DNA of 64,000 nucleotides from Agrococcus pavilionensis RW1. GTDB taxonomy: Bacteria > Actinomycetota > Actinomycetes > Actinomycetales > Microbacteriaceae. The stretch covers positions 62,001 to 126,000 of the forward strand of contig NZ_ASHR01000025.1 in NCBI RefSeq assembly GCF_000400485.1, in the 5' to 3' direction. The translations under genes and the position numbers were made by a program. Each line of letters starts with the position of its first letter. Positions within the stretch are counted from its first letter, which is position 1. Positions 1 through 11,552 of this stretch are shown here, one piece after another. Below the pieces are notes generated by a model that saw only the letters and a list, made by a program, of their open reading frames with translations, searched no databases and was not told the DNA's origin.

Positions 1-38
1 GACCGTCCACGACCTCAGATACAGGAACAGGAACAGCC

Positions 39-938
39 ATGACCAGCACCGTCGCCGTCATCGGGCTCGGCGCCATGGGACTCCCCATGGCGACGCGGCT
101 CGCCGCGCGCTTCGACGTCCGCGGATTCGACATCGCGGCCGAGCGCCTCACCCTCGCCGAGCAGCAGGGCGTCGCGCCCGCCGCGTCGGCCGCCGACGCC
201 GTCGCGGGCGCCGACGCCGTCCTCGTCGCCGTGCGCACCGGCGAGCAGCTCCGCGAGCTGCTCTTCGGCGAGTCGGGCCTCGCCGCGCACCTCGCCGACG
301 GCGCCGTCGTCATCCTCACGAGCACGGTCGGCACCGAAGGGATCGCCGACATCGCCGAGCGGCTCGCCGCCTCCGGCGCGCACCTCGTCGACGCGCCGCT
401 CTCGGGCGGCCCCGTGCGCGCCGGCGAGGGCGACCTGCTCATCGTCGTCGGCGCCGAGCCCGCAGCGCTCGAGACCGCGCGGCCCGTGCTCGAGCAGCTC
501 GCCTCGACCCTCTCGATCGTCGGTGACGAGCCCGGTGACGGGCAGGCGCTCAAGACGGTCAACCAGCTGCTGTGCGGCGTGCACATCGCCGCGGCCGCCG
601 AGGCGCTCGCCCTCGCCGACGCGCTCGGGCTCGACCGCGAGCGCACCCTCGAGGCGCTCACGGCCGGCGCCGCGAGCTCGTTCATGCTCGGCAACCGCGG
701 GCCCCGCGCGCTGCAGGCCTACGACGAGGACGGCGCCGAGGTGCTCAGCCGGCTCGACATCTTCGTGAAGGACCTCGGCATCGTCGGCGCGGCGGCCCGT
801 GCCCACCACCTCGCCGCGCCCGTCGCGGCCGCCGCCGAGCAGCTCTTCCTGCTCGGCGAGGCGCAGGGCCTCGGCCACCTCGACGACTCCGCGGTCATCC
901 GCGTCGTCGCCCCGACGCTGCGCGGGGAGGTGCGGTGA
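39..938 (+). CDS. NAD(P)-dependent 3-hydroxyacid dehydrogenase, LtnD/HIBADH family
   Basis: This 299-aa protein belongs to the 3-hydroxyisobutyrate/6-phosphogluconate dehydrogenase superfamily, which oxidises 3-hydroxyacids with NAD(P)+. Visible are the N-terminal Rossmann motif GLGAMGLPMA (residues 9-18), the substrate loop DAPLSGGPVRAGEG (118-131) and the catalytic lysine K172 in LKTVNQLL. The next gene is a GntP-type sugar-acid permease whose ATG overlaps this stop by one base (TGATG). The pairing suggests uptake and oxidation of an aldonic acid such as threonate (LtnD-like); that substrate is an inference. Bases 1-42 are open in another frame that ends in a TGA overlapping this ATG, so a preceding gene of the same operon may end there. 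Confidence 0.9.
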   Translation: MTSTVAVIGLGAMGLPMATRLAARFDVRGFDIAAERLTLAEQQGVAPAASAADAVAGADAVLVAVRTGEQLRELLFGESGLAAHLADGAVVILTSTVGTEGIADIAERLAASGAHLVDAPLSGGPVRAGEGDLLIVVGAEPAALETARPVLEQLASTLSIVGDEPGDGQALKTVNQLLCGVHIAAAAEALALADALGLDRERTLEALTAGAASSFMLGNRGPRALQAYDEDGAEVLSRLDIFVKDLGIVGAAARAHHLAAPVAAAAEQLFLLGEAQGLGHLDDSAVIRVVAPTLRGEVR

Positions 939-2368
939 TGGAGTACCCCCTCGGCGTGCTGATCGCCATCGGCCTCGGCGGCATCGGGCTCCTGCTGCTG
1001 CTCATCATCCGCTTCAAGGTGCAGGCGTTCTACGCCCTGCTGCTCACCTCGATCATCGTCGGCATCGTCGCGGGCCTGCCGCTCACGACCATCCCGGCGA
1101 CCGACGACGCCCCCGAGCGGCTCGGTGTCATCCAGGCGATCATCGCCGGCGTCGGCGGCACGCTCGGCTCGGTCGCCGTGCTGGTCGCGCTCGGCTCGAT
1201 GCTCGGCAAGATCATCGAGATCTCGGGCGGCGCCGAGTCGCTCGCCGGCAGGTTCACGAGCTGGCTCGGGCCGAAGCGCGTCGCGGTCGCCCTCACCGCG
1301 GCCGCGGGCATCCTCGCGATCCCCGTCTTCTTCGACGCGGGCTTCATCATCCTCATCCCCATCATCTACGCCTTCTCGAAGGCGGCGGGGCTGAGCCCGA
1401 TGAAGTTCGGCCTCCCGATCGCGGGCATCATGCTCGCCGTGCACGTCGCGGTGCCCCCGCACCCCGGCATCGTCGGCGGCGCGACGATCCTCGGCGCCGA
1501 CATCGGCTGGGTGACGATCCTCTCGCTCGTCATCTCCGTGCCGCTCGCCTTCGCCTCGTACTTCGTCGCGAAGCGCATGAACCGGCGCGAGTTCGCGATG
1601 CTGCCGGCGACGAAGGCGATGTTCGACTCCTTCGGCACCGAGGCCGACACCGTGGGCGGCGGCAGCTCGCTCGCCGAGGGCGAGAAGGCGCCGAGCGCCT
1701 GGACGATCCTCGCGATCATCATCCTGCCGCTCGCGCTCATCATGGTCGGCACGACGATCGCGCCCTCGATGGAGGTCGGCAGCTTCTGGCACGGCTTCCT
1801 CTCGATGATCGGCCAGCCGATCTTCGCCCTCATGGTCGCGATCGGCGTCGCGATGATCGCGCTCGGCGTGCGCCGCGGCTGGTCGTCGAGCCACCTCGGC
1901 GAGGTCATGGAGTCGGCGCTGCCGGCCGCCGCGGTCATCATCCTCGTCACGGGAGCCGGCGGCGCGTTCGGCCGCATCCTCACCGAGACGGGCATCGGCG
2001 GCGCCGTCGCCGACGTCATGGCCGCCTCCGGCATGCCGGTGCTGCTGCTCGGCTTCCTCATCTCGCTCATCATGCGCGCCGCGCAGGGCTCGGCGACCGT
2101 CGCGATCACGACCGCCTCGGGCCTCCTCATCCCGGCGGTCGCGGGGCTCGGGCTCGACCCGATCCACCTCGCGCTCTTCGCGGTCGCGATCGTCTACGGC
2201 GCGCTCGGGCTCAGCCACGTCAACGACTCCGGCTTCTGGATCGTCACGCGCTACCTCGGCCTCTCGGTCAAGGACGGCCTGCGCACGTGGACGGTGCTCA
2301 CGACCGTGCTCGGCGTGCTCGGCTTCCTCCTCACCGCGGCGCTCTGGATCGTCATCCCGATGGGCTGA
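938..2368 (+). CDS. GntP-family gluconate/sugar-acid:H+ symporter
   Basis: A 476-aa polytopic membrane protein with about 12 hydrophobic segments. The family signature regions are present: GILAIPVFFDAGFIIL, a proline/histidine stretch around VAVPPHPGIVGG, and a C-terminal GLSHVNDSGFW. GntP proteins import gluconate and related aldonates with protons. The start overlaps the dehydrogenase stop by one base, so the two are translationally coupled. A GC-rich hairpin follows 25 bases after the stop. The exact substrate cannot be read from the sequence. Confidence 0.94.
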   Translation: MEYPLGVLIAIGLGGIGLLLLLIIRFKVQAFYALLLTSIIVGIVAGLPLTTIPATDDAPERLGVIQAIIAGVGGTLGSVAVLVALGSMLGKIIEISGGAESLAGRFTSWLGPKRVAVALTAAAGILAIPVFFDAGFIILIPIIYAFSKAAGLSPMKFGLPIAGIMLAVHVAVPPHPGIVGGATILGADIGWVTILSLVISVPLAFASYFVAKRMNRREFAMLPATKAMFDSFGTEADTVGGGSSLAEGEKAPSAWTILAIIILPLALIMVGTTIAPSMEVGSFWHGFLSMIGQPIFALMVAIGVAMIALGVRRGWSSSHLGEVMESALPAAAVIILVTGAGGAFGRILTETGIGGAVADVMAASGMPVLLLGFLISLIMRAAQGSATVAITTASGLLIPAVAGLGLDPIHLALFAVAIVYGALGLSHVNDSGFWIVTRYLGLSVKDGLRTWTVLTTVLGVLGFLLTAALWIVIPMG

Positions 2369-2392
2369 GCGACCCACGGCGGATGCCCTCCG

Positions 2393-2422
2393 GCGGCCCG
2401 GGACCGACAGGTCCCGGGCCGC
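2393..2422 (+). terminator. Strong GC hairpin after the gntP operon
   Basis: A perfect 13-bp stem with a 4-nt loop (core GGCCCGGGACC / GGTCCCGGGCC) lies 25 bp after the permease stop and before gyrB. There is no T-tract, which is common for actinobacterial terminators. Confidence 0.7.
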
Positions 2423-2587
2423 TCGGCGTTCGGCGGCGGGTATCGACCCCGGTCCGCGATCGGCCCGGGAAGACCGCTCGGAGCGTCCAGGGCCGCAGAA
2501 CGCGCTTTCGGGAGACTGTTCTCTCGTGGCGCAGGCCGATCGTCCACCACAGGCGCGCGTTGGCGGGCCTCGGATGCCGTTCCGCGG

Positions 2588-4684
<2,097 letters not shown>

Positions 4685-4696
4685 GGTTGAGAGACG

Positions 4697-7348
4697 ATGA
4701 CTGACGAGACCACCCCTGCGGAGCCCTTCGACCGCGACGCCCCCAACCACGGCGCGATCGAGCAGGTCGACCTGCAGCTCGAGATGCAGCGCTCGTACCT
4801 CGACTACGCGATGAGCGTCATCGTCGGGCGAGCGCTGCCGGAGGTGCGCGACGGCCTCAAGCCCGTGCACCGCCGCGTGATCTACGCGATGTACGACGGC
4901 GGCTACCGGCCCGACAAGGCCTTCTCGAAGTGCTCGCGCGTCGTCGGCGACGTCATGGGGCAGTACCACCCGCACGGCGACACGGCGATCTACGACACCC
5001 TCGTGCGCCTCGTGCAGCCGTGGAGCCTGCGCTACCCGCTCGCACTCGGGCAGGGCAACTTCGGCTCGGCCGGCGACGACGAGGCGGCGGCCCCGCGGTA
5101 CACCGAGACGAAGATGTCGCACCTCGCGCTCGAGATGGTGCGCGACATCGACGAGGACACCGTCGACTTCCAGGACAACTACGACGGCCGCACCCAGGAG
5201 CCGTCGGTGCTGCCCGCGCGGTTCCCCAACCTGCTCGTCAACGGCTCGGTCGGCATCGCGGTCGGCATGGCCACGAACATCCCGCCGCACAACCTCCGCG
5301 AGGTCGCCGACGGCGCGATCTGGCACCTCGAGCACCCGGAGGCGTCGAAGGAGGAGCTGCTCACGGCGCTCACGGAGCGCATCAAGGGCCCCGACTTCCC
5401 GACCGGGGCGCAGATCCTCGGCACGAAGGGCATCGAGGAGGCGTACCGCACGGGCCGCGGCTCGATCACGATGCGGGCGGTCGTCACGGTCGAGGAGATC
5501 CAGGGCCGCACGGCCCTCGTCATCACCGAGCTGCCCTACCAGGTGAACCCCGACCGGCTCGCGGTGCGCATCGCCGACCTCGTGAAGGACGGCAAGCTGC
5601 AGGGCATCGCGAACATCGAGGACCAGACCTCGGGCCGCACGGGCCAGCGCCTCGTCATCACGCTCAAGCGCGACGCGGTCGCGAAGGTCGTGCTCAACAA
5701 CCTCTACAAGCAGACGCAGCTGCAGGAGAACTTCGGCGCGAACATGCTCGCGATCGTCGACGGCGTGCCGCGCACGCTCTCGCTCGACGGCTTCATCACG
5801 CACTGGGCCGACCACCAGGTCGAGGTCATCGTCCGCCGCACGCAGTTCCGCCTCGCCAAGGCCGAGAAGCGCATGCACATCCTCGAGGCCTACCTCAAGG
5901 CCCTCGACGCGCTCGACGAGGTGATCGCGCTCATCCGTCGCTCCTCGACGACCGAGGCTGCTCGCGACGGGCTCATGGAGCTGCTCGACATCGACGAGGA
6001 GCAGGCGAGCGCGATCCTCGAGATGCAGCTGCGGCGGCTCGCGGCGCTCGAGCGGCAGAAGGTGCACGACGAGGCGGAGGAGCTCACCGTGCGCATCGCC
6101 GACTACAAGGAGATCATCGCGAGCGTGACGCGGCAGCGGCAGATCATCGTCGACGAGCTCCGCGAGATCGTCGACCGGCACGGCGACGACCGCCGCACCG
6201 AGATCATGCACGGCTACGGCGGCGACGTCTCGATGGAGGACCTCATCCCCGAGGAGCAGGTCGTGATGAGCCTCACGACCGGCGGCTACATCAAGCGCAC
6301 GCGCATCGACCAGTACCGCGCGCAGCACCGCGGCGGCAAGGGCGTGCGCGGCGCGCAGCTGCGCAGCGACGACATCGTCGAGCACTTCGGCGTCACGTCG
6401 ACGCACGACTGGCTGCTGTTCTTCACGAACTTCGGCCGCGTCTACCGGATGAAGGCGTACGAGATCGCCGAGGCGGGCCGCGACGCGAAGGGCCAGCACG
6501 TCGCGAACCTGCTCGCCTTCCAGCCCGACGAGCGCGTGCAGACCGTGCTGCAGCTGCGCCGCTACGACCAGGCCGACTACCTCGTGCTCGCGACGCAGCA
6601 GGGCCAGGTGAAGAAGACGCGGCTCGAGCTGTTCGACACGAACCGCTCCGGCGGCATCATCGCGATCAACCTCGCCGAGGACGACCGCGTCATCTCCGCG
6701 ATGCTCGCGAACTCCGACGACGAGATCCTCGTCATCAGCAAGCAGGGCCGGGCGGCGCGCTTCGCCGCGACCGACGAGGCGCTGCGGCCCATGGGCCGCG
6801 CGACGGGCGGCGTGCGGGGCATCCGGCTCAAGGACGGCGACGAGGCGCTCGCGGCGATGGTCATCGGCGACGACGGCTACGTCTTCGTCGTGACGGAGCA
6901 GGGCTTCGGCAAGAAGACCCCGGTGGCCGACTACCCGTCGAAGGGCCGCGGCACGCAGGGCGTGCTCACCTTCTCGTCGGGCGACCACGACCGCGGCGCG
7001 CTCGTCGGCGCGACGATCGTGCACGACGGCGACGAGCTGCTGCTCATCCGCAGCTCCGGCAAGGTCATCCGCTCGAGCGTCGACGAGGTGCGCGCGACCG
7101 GCCGCACGACGATGGGCGTGCAGTTCGCCGAGAAGTCGACGACCGACCTCGTGATCTCGATCGCGCGCAACGTGGAGGAGGAGGTCGAGGACGCCGCGAA
7201 CCAGCCGGCCACGTCGCCCGCGCAGGATGCGCAGACCGGCGTCGCCCAGGTCGCGATCGCGGAGGCGGAGGACGCTATCGTGGACGCCACGGACTCGGCC
7301 GACGCCGATTCGACCGACGACGAGCCCACCGAGGAGACCGACGAATGA
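4697..7348 (+). CDS. gyrA: DNA gyrase subunit A
   Basis: The 883-aa DNA-cleaving subunit. The catalytic tyrosine is Y135 in [10 protein letters not shown]. The quinolone-resistance region reads [12 protein letters not shown], with Thr96 at the E. coli Ser83 position and Asp100 at the Asp87 position. The C-terminal beta-pinwheel contains the GyrA box QHRGGKG. The last ~60 residues form an acidic tail rich in Asp, Glu and Thr, longer than in E. coli but usual in actinobacteria. The stop overlaps the next start as ATGA. Confidence 0.99.
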   Translation: MTDETTPAEPFDRDAPNHGAIEQVDLQLEMQRSYLDYAMSVIVGRALPEVRDGLKPVHRRVIYAMYDGGYRPDKAFSKCSRVVGDVMGQYHPHGDTAIYDTLVRLVQPWSLRYPLALGQGNFGSAGDDEAAAPRYTETKMSHLALEMVRDIDEDTVDFQDNYDGRTQEPSVLPARFPNLLVNGSVGIAVGMATNIPPHNLREVADGAIWHLEHPEASKEELLTALTERIKGPDFPTGAQILGTKGIEEAYRTGRGSITMRAVVTVEEIQGRTALVITELPYQVNPDRLAVRIADLVKDGKLQGIANIEDQTSGRTGQRLVITLKRDAVAKVVLNNLYKQTQLQENFGANMLAIVDGVPRTLSLDGFITHWADHQVEVIVRRTQFRLAKAEKRMHILEAYLKALDALDEVIALIRRSSTTEAARDGLMELLDIDEEQASAILEMQLRRLAALERQKVHDEAEELTVRIADYKEIIASVTRQRQIIVDELREIVDRHGDDRRTEIMHGYGGDVSMEDLIPEEQVVMSLTTGGYIKRTRIDQYRAQHRGGKGVRGAQLRSDDIVEHFGVTSTHDWLLFFTNFGRVYRMKAYEIAEAGRDAKGQHVANLLAFQPDERVQTVLQLRRYDQADYLVLATQQGQVKKTRLELFDTNRSGGIIAINLAEDDRVISAMLANSDDEILVISKQGRAARFAATDEALRPMGRATGGVRGIRLKDGDEALAAMVIGDDGYVFVVTEQGFGKKTPVADYPSKGRGTQGVLTFSSGDHDRGALVGATIVHDGDELLLIRSSGKVIRSSVDEVRATGRTTMGVQFAEKSTTDLVISIARNVEEEVEDAANQPATSPAQDAQTGVAQVAIAEAEDAIVDATDSADADSTDDEPTEETDE

Positions 7349-7752
7349 GCATCGCCGAGAAGCTGCAGAGCAAGACGCCTCGGCGCAGCGGCTCGAGCAA
7401 GCAGGTGAGACTGCGCCTCGTGCACATCGACTTCTGGTCGGCCATGAAGGTCTCGGCGGTGCTCGGGCTCGTGCTCGGCATCGTCCAGGTCGTCGTGGTC
7501 TTCGTGATGTGGAGCCTGCTCCAGGTCGTCGGGCTGTTCGGCAAGGTCGACGAGGTGATGCGCGACATCCTCGCCGATCCCGAGTTCGCGATCACGTCGC
7601 TGCTGTCGCTGCCGCAGGTGATGATGTTCACGCTGCTCGTCGCGGTGCTGAACTTCGTCGTCATCACGGTGCTCGGCGCGGTCATCGCCGTGCTCTACAA
7701 CCTCTCGGTGCGGCTGACGGGCGGCCTGCAGGTCGGCTTCGCCAACCAGTAG
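7345..7752 (+). CDS. DUF3566 membrane protein
   Basis: A 135-aa protein with a basic N-terminus (about residues 1-25) and two transmembrane stretches (about 32-58 and 90-118), matching the DUF3566 family found next to gyrA across actinobacteria (the Rv0007 position in Mycobacterium). It starts inside the gyrA stop codon through a 4-bp ATGA overlap. The function is not established; gene order suggests a cell-envelope or division role. Confidence 0.93.
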   Translation: MSIAEKLQSKTPRRSGSSKQVRLRLVHIDFWSAMKVSAVLGLVLGIVQVVVVFVMWSLLQVVGLFGKVDEVMRDILADPEFAITSLLSLPQVMMFTLLVAVLNFVVITVLGAVIAVLYNLSVRLTGGLQVGFANQ

Positions 7753-7794
7753 GCCGAGCGCGCGCCGTGGTCCCGAGCACACCGGCGCGCGTGG

Positions 7795-7800
7795 TAGCAT
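7795..7800 (+). promoter_or_regulatory. Candidate -10 for tRNA-Ile/tRNA-Ala
   Basis: TAGCAT lies 14 bp before the tRNA-Ile acceptor stem and fits the TANNNT pattern. No -35 is obvious. Confidence 0.4.
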
Positions 7801-7814
7801 CGATGATTGTGCTC

Positions 7815-7891
7815 GGGGCTATAGCTCAGGCGGTTAGAGCGCTTCGCTGATAACGAAGAGGTCCCTGGTTCGAGTCCAGGTAGCCCCACCA
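7815..7891 (+). tRNA. tRNA-Ile (GAT)
   Basis: A full cloverleaf: acceptor GGGGCTA/TAGCCCC, anticodon stem CTTCG/CGAAG with anticodon GAT at 7849-7851, and T-loop TTCGAGT. CCA is encoded (7889-7891). Its place behind gyrA and the DUF3566 gene is conserved in actinobacteria. Confidence 0.98.
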
Positions 7892-7923
7892 CGCACAACT
7901 CCCACGGCCGGCCCGCCGGCCAC

Positions 7924-7999
7924 GGGGCCTTAGCTCAGTTGGTAGAGCGCCTGCTTTGCAAGCAGGATGTCGGGAGTTCGATTCTCCCAGGCTCCACCA
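7924..7999 (+). tRNA. tRNA-Ala (TGC)
   Basis: Acceptor GGGGCCT/AGGCTCC with one G-T pair, anticodon stem CCTGC/GCAGG, anticodon TGC at 7957-7959, T-loop TTCGATT and encoded CCA. It follows tRNA-Ile by 32 bp and is probably co-transcribed with it. Confidence 0.98.
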
Positions 8000-8040
8000 C
8001 TGGTCCCCGAGACCCGCGCGCGAGGAGCGTGCTCGCCTCG

Positions 8041-8115
8041 GACTCCGCGCGCACCGCGATCGTCACCGGCTCCGGCATCGGCCGCGCGACGGCCGTCGCC
8101 CTCGCCGAACTCGCG
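8041..8115 (+). pseudogene. Remnant of a short-chain dehydrogenase (SDR) N-terminus
   Basis: Reading from 8041 the DNA encodes TAIVTGSGIGRATAVALAEL, the beta1-glycine-loop-alphaB unit of SDR oxidoreductases (TGxxxGxG). No start codon suits it, the similarity stops after ~25 codons, and the rest of an SDR gene is absent before the next ORF at 8198. It reads as the decayed end of a deleted gene beside the tRNA pair. Confidence 0.6.
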
Positions 8116-8197
8116 CCTCGAGAGCGACGCTTGGCGCGAGGCCTGAGCAGCTCCCGGCATCCCCGCCGGCCTCCCGGCGGATGGGAGGATGGGAGGG

Positions 8198-9589
8198 ATG
8201 GACGGACGGCAGGACTGGCGGCAGCGCATCGCGCGCGCGATCCGCACCGACCCCGCCTCGCGGGCGATGACGGAGGCGCTCCTCACGATCGACGAGGTGC
8301 ACGCGCGGAAGGTCATCGACCTCGCGATGCGCATCGCCGAGGCGCTCCTGACGGTCGGCGCCTCGGCGAACGACGTGACGCTCGCGACGACGCGCGTCGC
8401 CGCCGCGCTCGGCATCCGCCCCGTGCACGTCGACGTGACGTACAACTCGATCGGCGTCTCGTACCACCGGGGCCACGACGACCTGCCCATCACCCTCATC
8501 CGGGTCGTGCGGGCGCCCGTGCCGGACCACGCGAAGCTCCAGCGGCTGCAGGCGCTCGTCGTCGAGATCGAGGGCGGGCTCGACCTCGAGCACGCGCGCG
8601 CCCGCTTCGACGCCATCCGCCGCACGCCCTTCCTCTACCGGCCGACGTTCGTCGTGCTCGCGCAGGGGATGCTCGCGGTCGGCGTCACCGTGCTCTTCGG
8701 CGCCTCGTGGATCATCGGGCTCATCGCCTTCCTCGCGTCGTGCGCGGCGGCGGTCGCGCAGCGCGGCATGGCGAGGCTGCGCGTGCCGTTCTTCTTCTCG
8801 CAGATCGTCGGCGCGCTCGTCGTCACGGCCGCCGCGACCGCGACGAGCGCGCTCGCGAGGCTCGGGGTGCCGCTGCTCGCCGACGTGCGGCCCTCGATCA
8901 TCATCGCCGCCGGCATCGTGCTCATGCTCGCGGGGCTCTCGGTCGTCGGGGCCGCCCAGGACGCGATCGACGGCTTCTCGCTCACCGCGGGGGGACGCAT
9001 CCTCGACCTCGTGCTCTCGACCCTCGGGGTCGTGATCGGCATCCTCGGCGGGCTCTCGCTCGCCCGCACGCTCGGGCTGGGCTTCGCCGTCACGAGCGAG
9101 GCGCCAGCGCTCGGCTCGCTGCCGCTGCAGTTGACCGGCGCGGTCATCATCGCGGTCTCGGTCGCGATCATGAACGGCGCCCGCCTCCGCACGACGCTCG
9201 TGAGCGCCGTGCTCGGCGGGCTCGCCTGGATCGGCTTCACGATCGGCTCGGGGGCCGGAGCGGGCGCGCCGGTGGCGAGCGGGGTCGGCGCGCTCGTCGC
9301 GAGCCTCGTCGGCATCATCATCGGGCACCGCCTGCACGTGCCGTCCATCGCGGTGACGACCGCCGCGATCGTGCCGCTCGTGCCGGGCTACGCGGTCTTC
9401 CGGGGGCTGCTGCAGCTCGTCGAGTCCGACGGCTCGGCCGCGAGCCTCGTGCTCGGGGTCGCGACGCTCATCGGCGCCGGCGCGGTCGGCCTCGCGCTCG
9501 CATCGGGCGCCTCGCTCGGGCTCTTCCTCGGTGCCCCGCTGCGCGATTCCGTCGAGAGCAGGATGCGCGGGCGCGCTCGCCCTCGCTGA
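8198..9589 (+). CDS. Threonine/serine exporter family protein (ThrE type)
   Basis: A 463-aa protein with the two-part ThrE architecture: an N-terminal cytoplasmic domain (about residues 1-150, with SYHRGHDDLP) and about ten transmembrane helices. Members export threonine and serine in Corynebacterium; here the substrate is inferred from the family. The ATG at 8198 is preferred over an in-frame ATG at 8189 because GGAGG at 8184-8188 sits 9 nt in front of it. The C-terminal half has the typical VPSIAVTTAAIVPLVPG segment. Confidence 0.88.
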   Translation: MDGRQDWRQRIARAIRTDPASRAMTEALLTIDEVHARKVIDLAMRIAEALLTVGASANDVTLATTRVAAALGIRPVHVDVTYNSIGVSYHRGHDDLPITLIRVVRAPVPDHAKLQRLQALVVEIEGGLDLEHARARFDAIRRTPFLYRPTFVVLAQGMLAVGVTVLFGASWIIGLIAFLASCAAAVAQRGMARLRVPFFFSQIVGALVVTAAATATSALARLGVPLLADVRPSIIIAAGIVLMLAGLSVVGAAQDAIDGFSLTAGGRILDLVLSTLGVVIGILGGLSLARTLGLGFAVTSEAPALGSLPLQLTGAVIIAVSVAIMNGARLRTTLVSAVLGGLAWIGFTIGSGAGAGAPVASGVGALVASLVGIIIGHRLHVPSIAVTTAAIVPLVPGYAVFRGLLQLVESDGSAASLVLGVATLIGAGAVGLALASGASLGLFLGAPLRDSVESRMRGRARPR

Positions 9590-9624
9590 CCCGCGGCCCT
9601 CACTTCGCACCCAGCGGGTGGGAC

Positions 9625-9630
9625 TAGCGT
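9625..9630 (+). promoter_or_regulatory. Candidate -10 for the BCCT gene
   Basis: TAGCGT lies 54 bp before the ATG at 9684. The same hexamer serves several leaderless starts in this window, but here the mRNA would have a leader of about 46 nt with a GGAGG site. Confidence 0.35.
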
Positions 9631-9683
9631 TGCGGCGTCACGGACGCGCGTCCCGCGCGTCGACCTCGAGCACTGGAGGACGG

Positions 9684-11552
9684 ATGGGCGAGCCCGAGAC
9701 GGTCGGAGAAGGTTCCGGGAGGCGCCCTTGGCAGCCCCGCCGGAAGCCGCTGCATCCCGCGCTCGACGTGCCGCCGCGAGCCGGCGGCGGCCCCGAGCGC
9801 CGGCCGATCGACCGCGTCGTGTTCGGCGTCGCCGCGGCGGTCGCCCTCGCGTTCGTGATCTGGGGCGCCGTCGGCACCGAGTCGCTCGCGACGGCGTCGT
9901 CCGCCGGCCTCGACTGGGTGGTCGGGAGCACCGGTTGGCTCTTCGCGCTCGCCGCCTCCGGATTCGTCATCTTCGTGATCTGGATCGCCGCGAGCCGCTT
10001 CGGGCGCATCCCGCTCGGGGATGACGGCGAGGAGCCGGAGTTCAGCACCGTCTCCTGGATCGCGATGATGTTCTCCGCCGGGATGGGCATCGGCCTCGTC
10101 TTCTTCGGCGTCACCGAGCCGGTGAGCCACCTCGTGGCGCCCCCTCCCGGCACCGGCGGCGGCGATGAGGCCCAAGCCGTGCGCACCGCCATGGCCACGA
10201 CGATGTTCCACTGGTCGCTGCACCCGTGGGCCATCTACTCCGTCGTCGGGCTCGCGCTCGCCTACAGCGTCTTCCGGAAGCGCCGCGCGCTCACGGTCTC
10301 CGCGGCCTTCACGAGCCTCCTCGGCTCCCGCACCGTCGAGGGTCCCATCGGTCGCGCGATCGACGTCTTCGCGATCTTCGCGACGCTCTTCGGCTCGGCG
10401 ACGTCGCTCGGCCTCGGCGCGCTCCAGATCGGCTCGGGGATCGAGGTCGTCGCGGGACTCGGCGAAGTGGGCAACGGGCTGCTCATCGCCGTGATCGCGG
10501 TGCTGACGCTCGCCTTCGTCCTCTCCGCCGTCTCGGGCATCTCCCGCGGCATCAAGTGGCTCTCGAACACCAACATGGTGCTCGCGGGGATCCTCGCGCT
10601 CTTCGTGTTCGTCGTCGGGCCCACCGTCTTCATCCTCAACCTGCTGCCGACCACGATCGGCGGCTACGCCGAGCAGCTCGCGGTCATGTCGGCGCGCACC
10701 GAGGCGGCCGGCGGCGAGGAGGTCGCGGCCTGGCTCTCGGGCTGGACGATCTTCTACTGGGCATGGTGGGTCAGCTGGACGCCGTTCGTGGGCATGTTCA
10801 TCGCGCGCATCTCGCGCGGCCGCACGATCCGCCAGTTCGTCACCGGGGTGCTCGTCGCGCCCACGCTCGTCTCGCTCGTCTGGTTCGCGATCTTCGGCGG
10901 GCTCGGCATCGACCTCGAGCTCGGCGGCACCGACCTCGGCAGCAGCGGCACGCCGGAGTCGACGCTGTTCCAGGCGCTCGCGGAGCTGCCGCTCGCGCAG
11001 ATCTCGTCGATCGTCGTCATGGTGCTCGTGGCGATCTTCTTCATCTCGGGCGCCGATGCCGCATCGATCGTCATGGGCACGCTCTCGCACCGCGGCTCGC
11101 TGCAGCCCTCGCGCGCGACCGTCATCTTCTGGGGCGTCGCGACGGGTGCCGTCGCGGCGATCATGCTGCTGCTGGGCGGTGAGGATGCCCTCACGGGCCT
11201 CCAGCAGGTCACGGTCGTCGCCGCCCTGCCGTTCGTCGTCGTGATGATCGGGCTCGCGGCGGCGCTCGCGAAGGACCTCGCGCTCGATCCCATGGTCGTA
11301 CGGCGCCGGTATGCCGTCGCGGCGGTCGAGCAGGCGATCGTCGCGGGCGTCACGGAGCACGGCGACGACTTCCAGCTCACGGTCGAGCAGACCGCGCCGG
11401 GGGAGGGCGTCGGCGAGCTCGTCCCGACGCAGTCCGTCGACCCGACGCTCGCGCCGGCCGACGAGCACCGGCCGGACGAGCACTGGCGGGGTGCCGAGGC
11501 GCGGCCGGACGGCGGTGCGAGCGGCCCTCCGCAGGCCCCGACCGGAGCATGA
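9684..11552 (+). CDS. BCCT-family betaine/choline/carnitine transporter
   Basis: A 622-aa secondary transporter with ~12 transmembrane helices that imports quaternary ammonium osmolytes, generally with Na+ or H+. Diagnostic segments are MFSAGMGIGLVFFGVTEP, HWSLHPWAIYSVVGLALAY, and the tryptophan-rich WAWWVSWTPFVGMFIARISR. About 60 polar residues precede the first helix, and an ~80-residue acidic tail may act as an osmosensor, as in BetP. GGAGG at 9675-9679 selects this ATG over longer readings. The stop overlaps the next ATG (ATGA). Confidence 0.95.
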   Translation: MGEPETVGEGSGRRPWQPRRKPLHPALDVPPRAGGGPERRPIDRVVFGVAAAVALAFVIWGAVGTESLATASSAGLDWVVGSTGWLFALAASGFVIFVIWIAASRFGRIPLGDDGEEPEFSTVSWIAMMFSAGMGIGLVFFGVTEPVSHLVAPPPGTGGGDEAQAVRTAMATTMFHWSLHPWAIYSVVGLALAYSVFRKRRALTVSAAFTSLLGSRTVEGPIGRAIDVFAIFATLFGSATSLGLGALQIGSGIEVVAGLGEVGNGLLIAVIAVLTLAFVLSAVSGISRGIKWLSNTNMVLAGILALFVFVVGPTVFILNLLPTTIGGYAEQLAVMSARTEAAGGEEVAAWLSGWTIFYWAWWVSWTPFVGMFIARISRGRTIRQFVTGVLVAPTLVSLVWFAIFGGLGIDLELGGTDLGSSGTPESTLFQALAELPLAQISSIVVMVLVAIFFISGADAASIVMGTLSHRGSLQPSRATVIFWGVATGAVAAIMLLLGGEDALTGLQQVTVVAALPFVVVMIGLAAALAKDLALDPMVVRRRYAVAAVEQAIVAGVTEHGDDFQLTVEQTAPGEGVGELVPTQSVDPTLAPADEHRPDEHWRGAEARPDGGASGPPQAPTGA

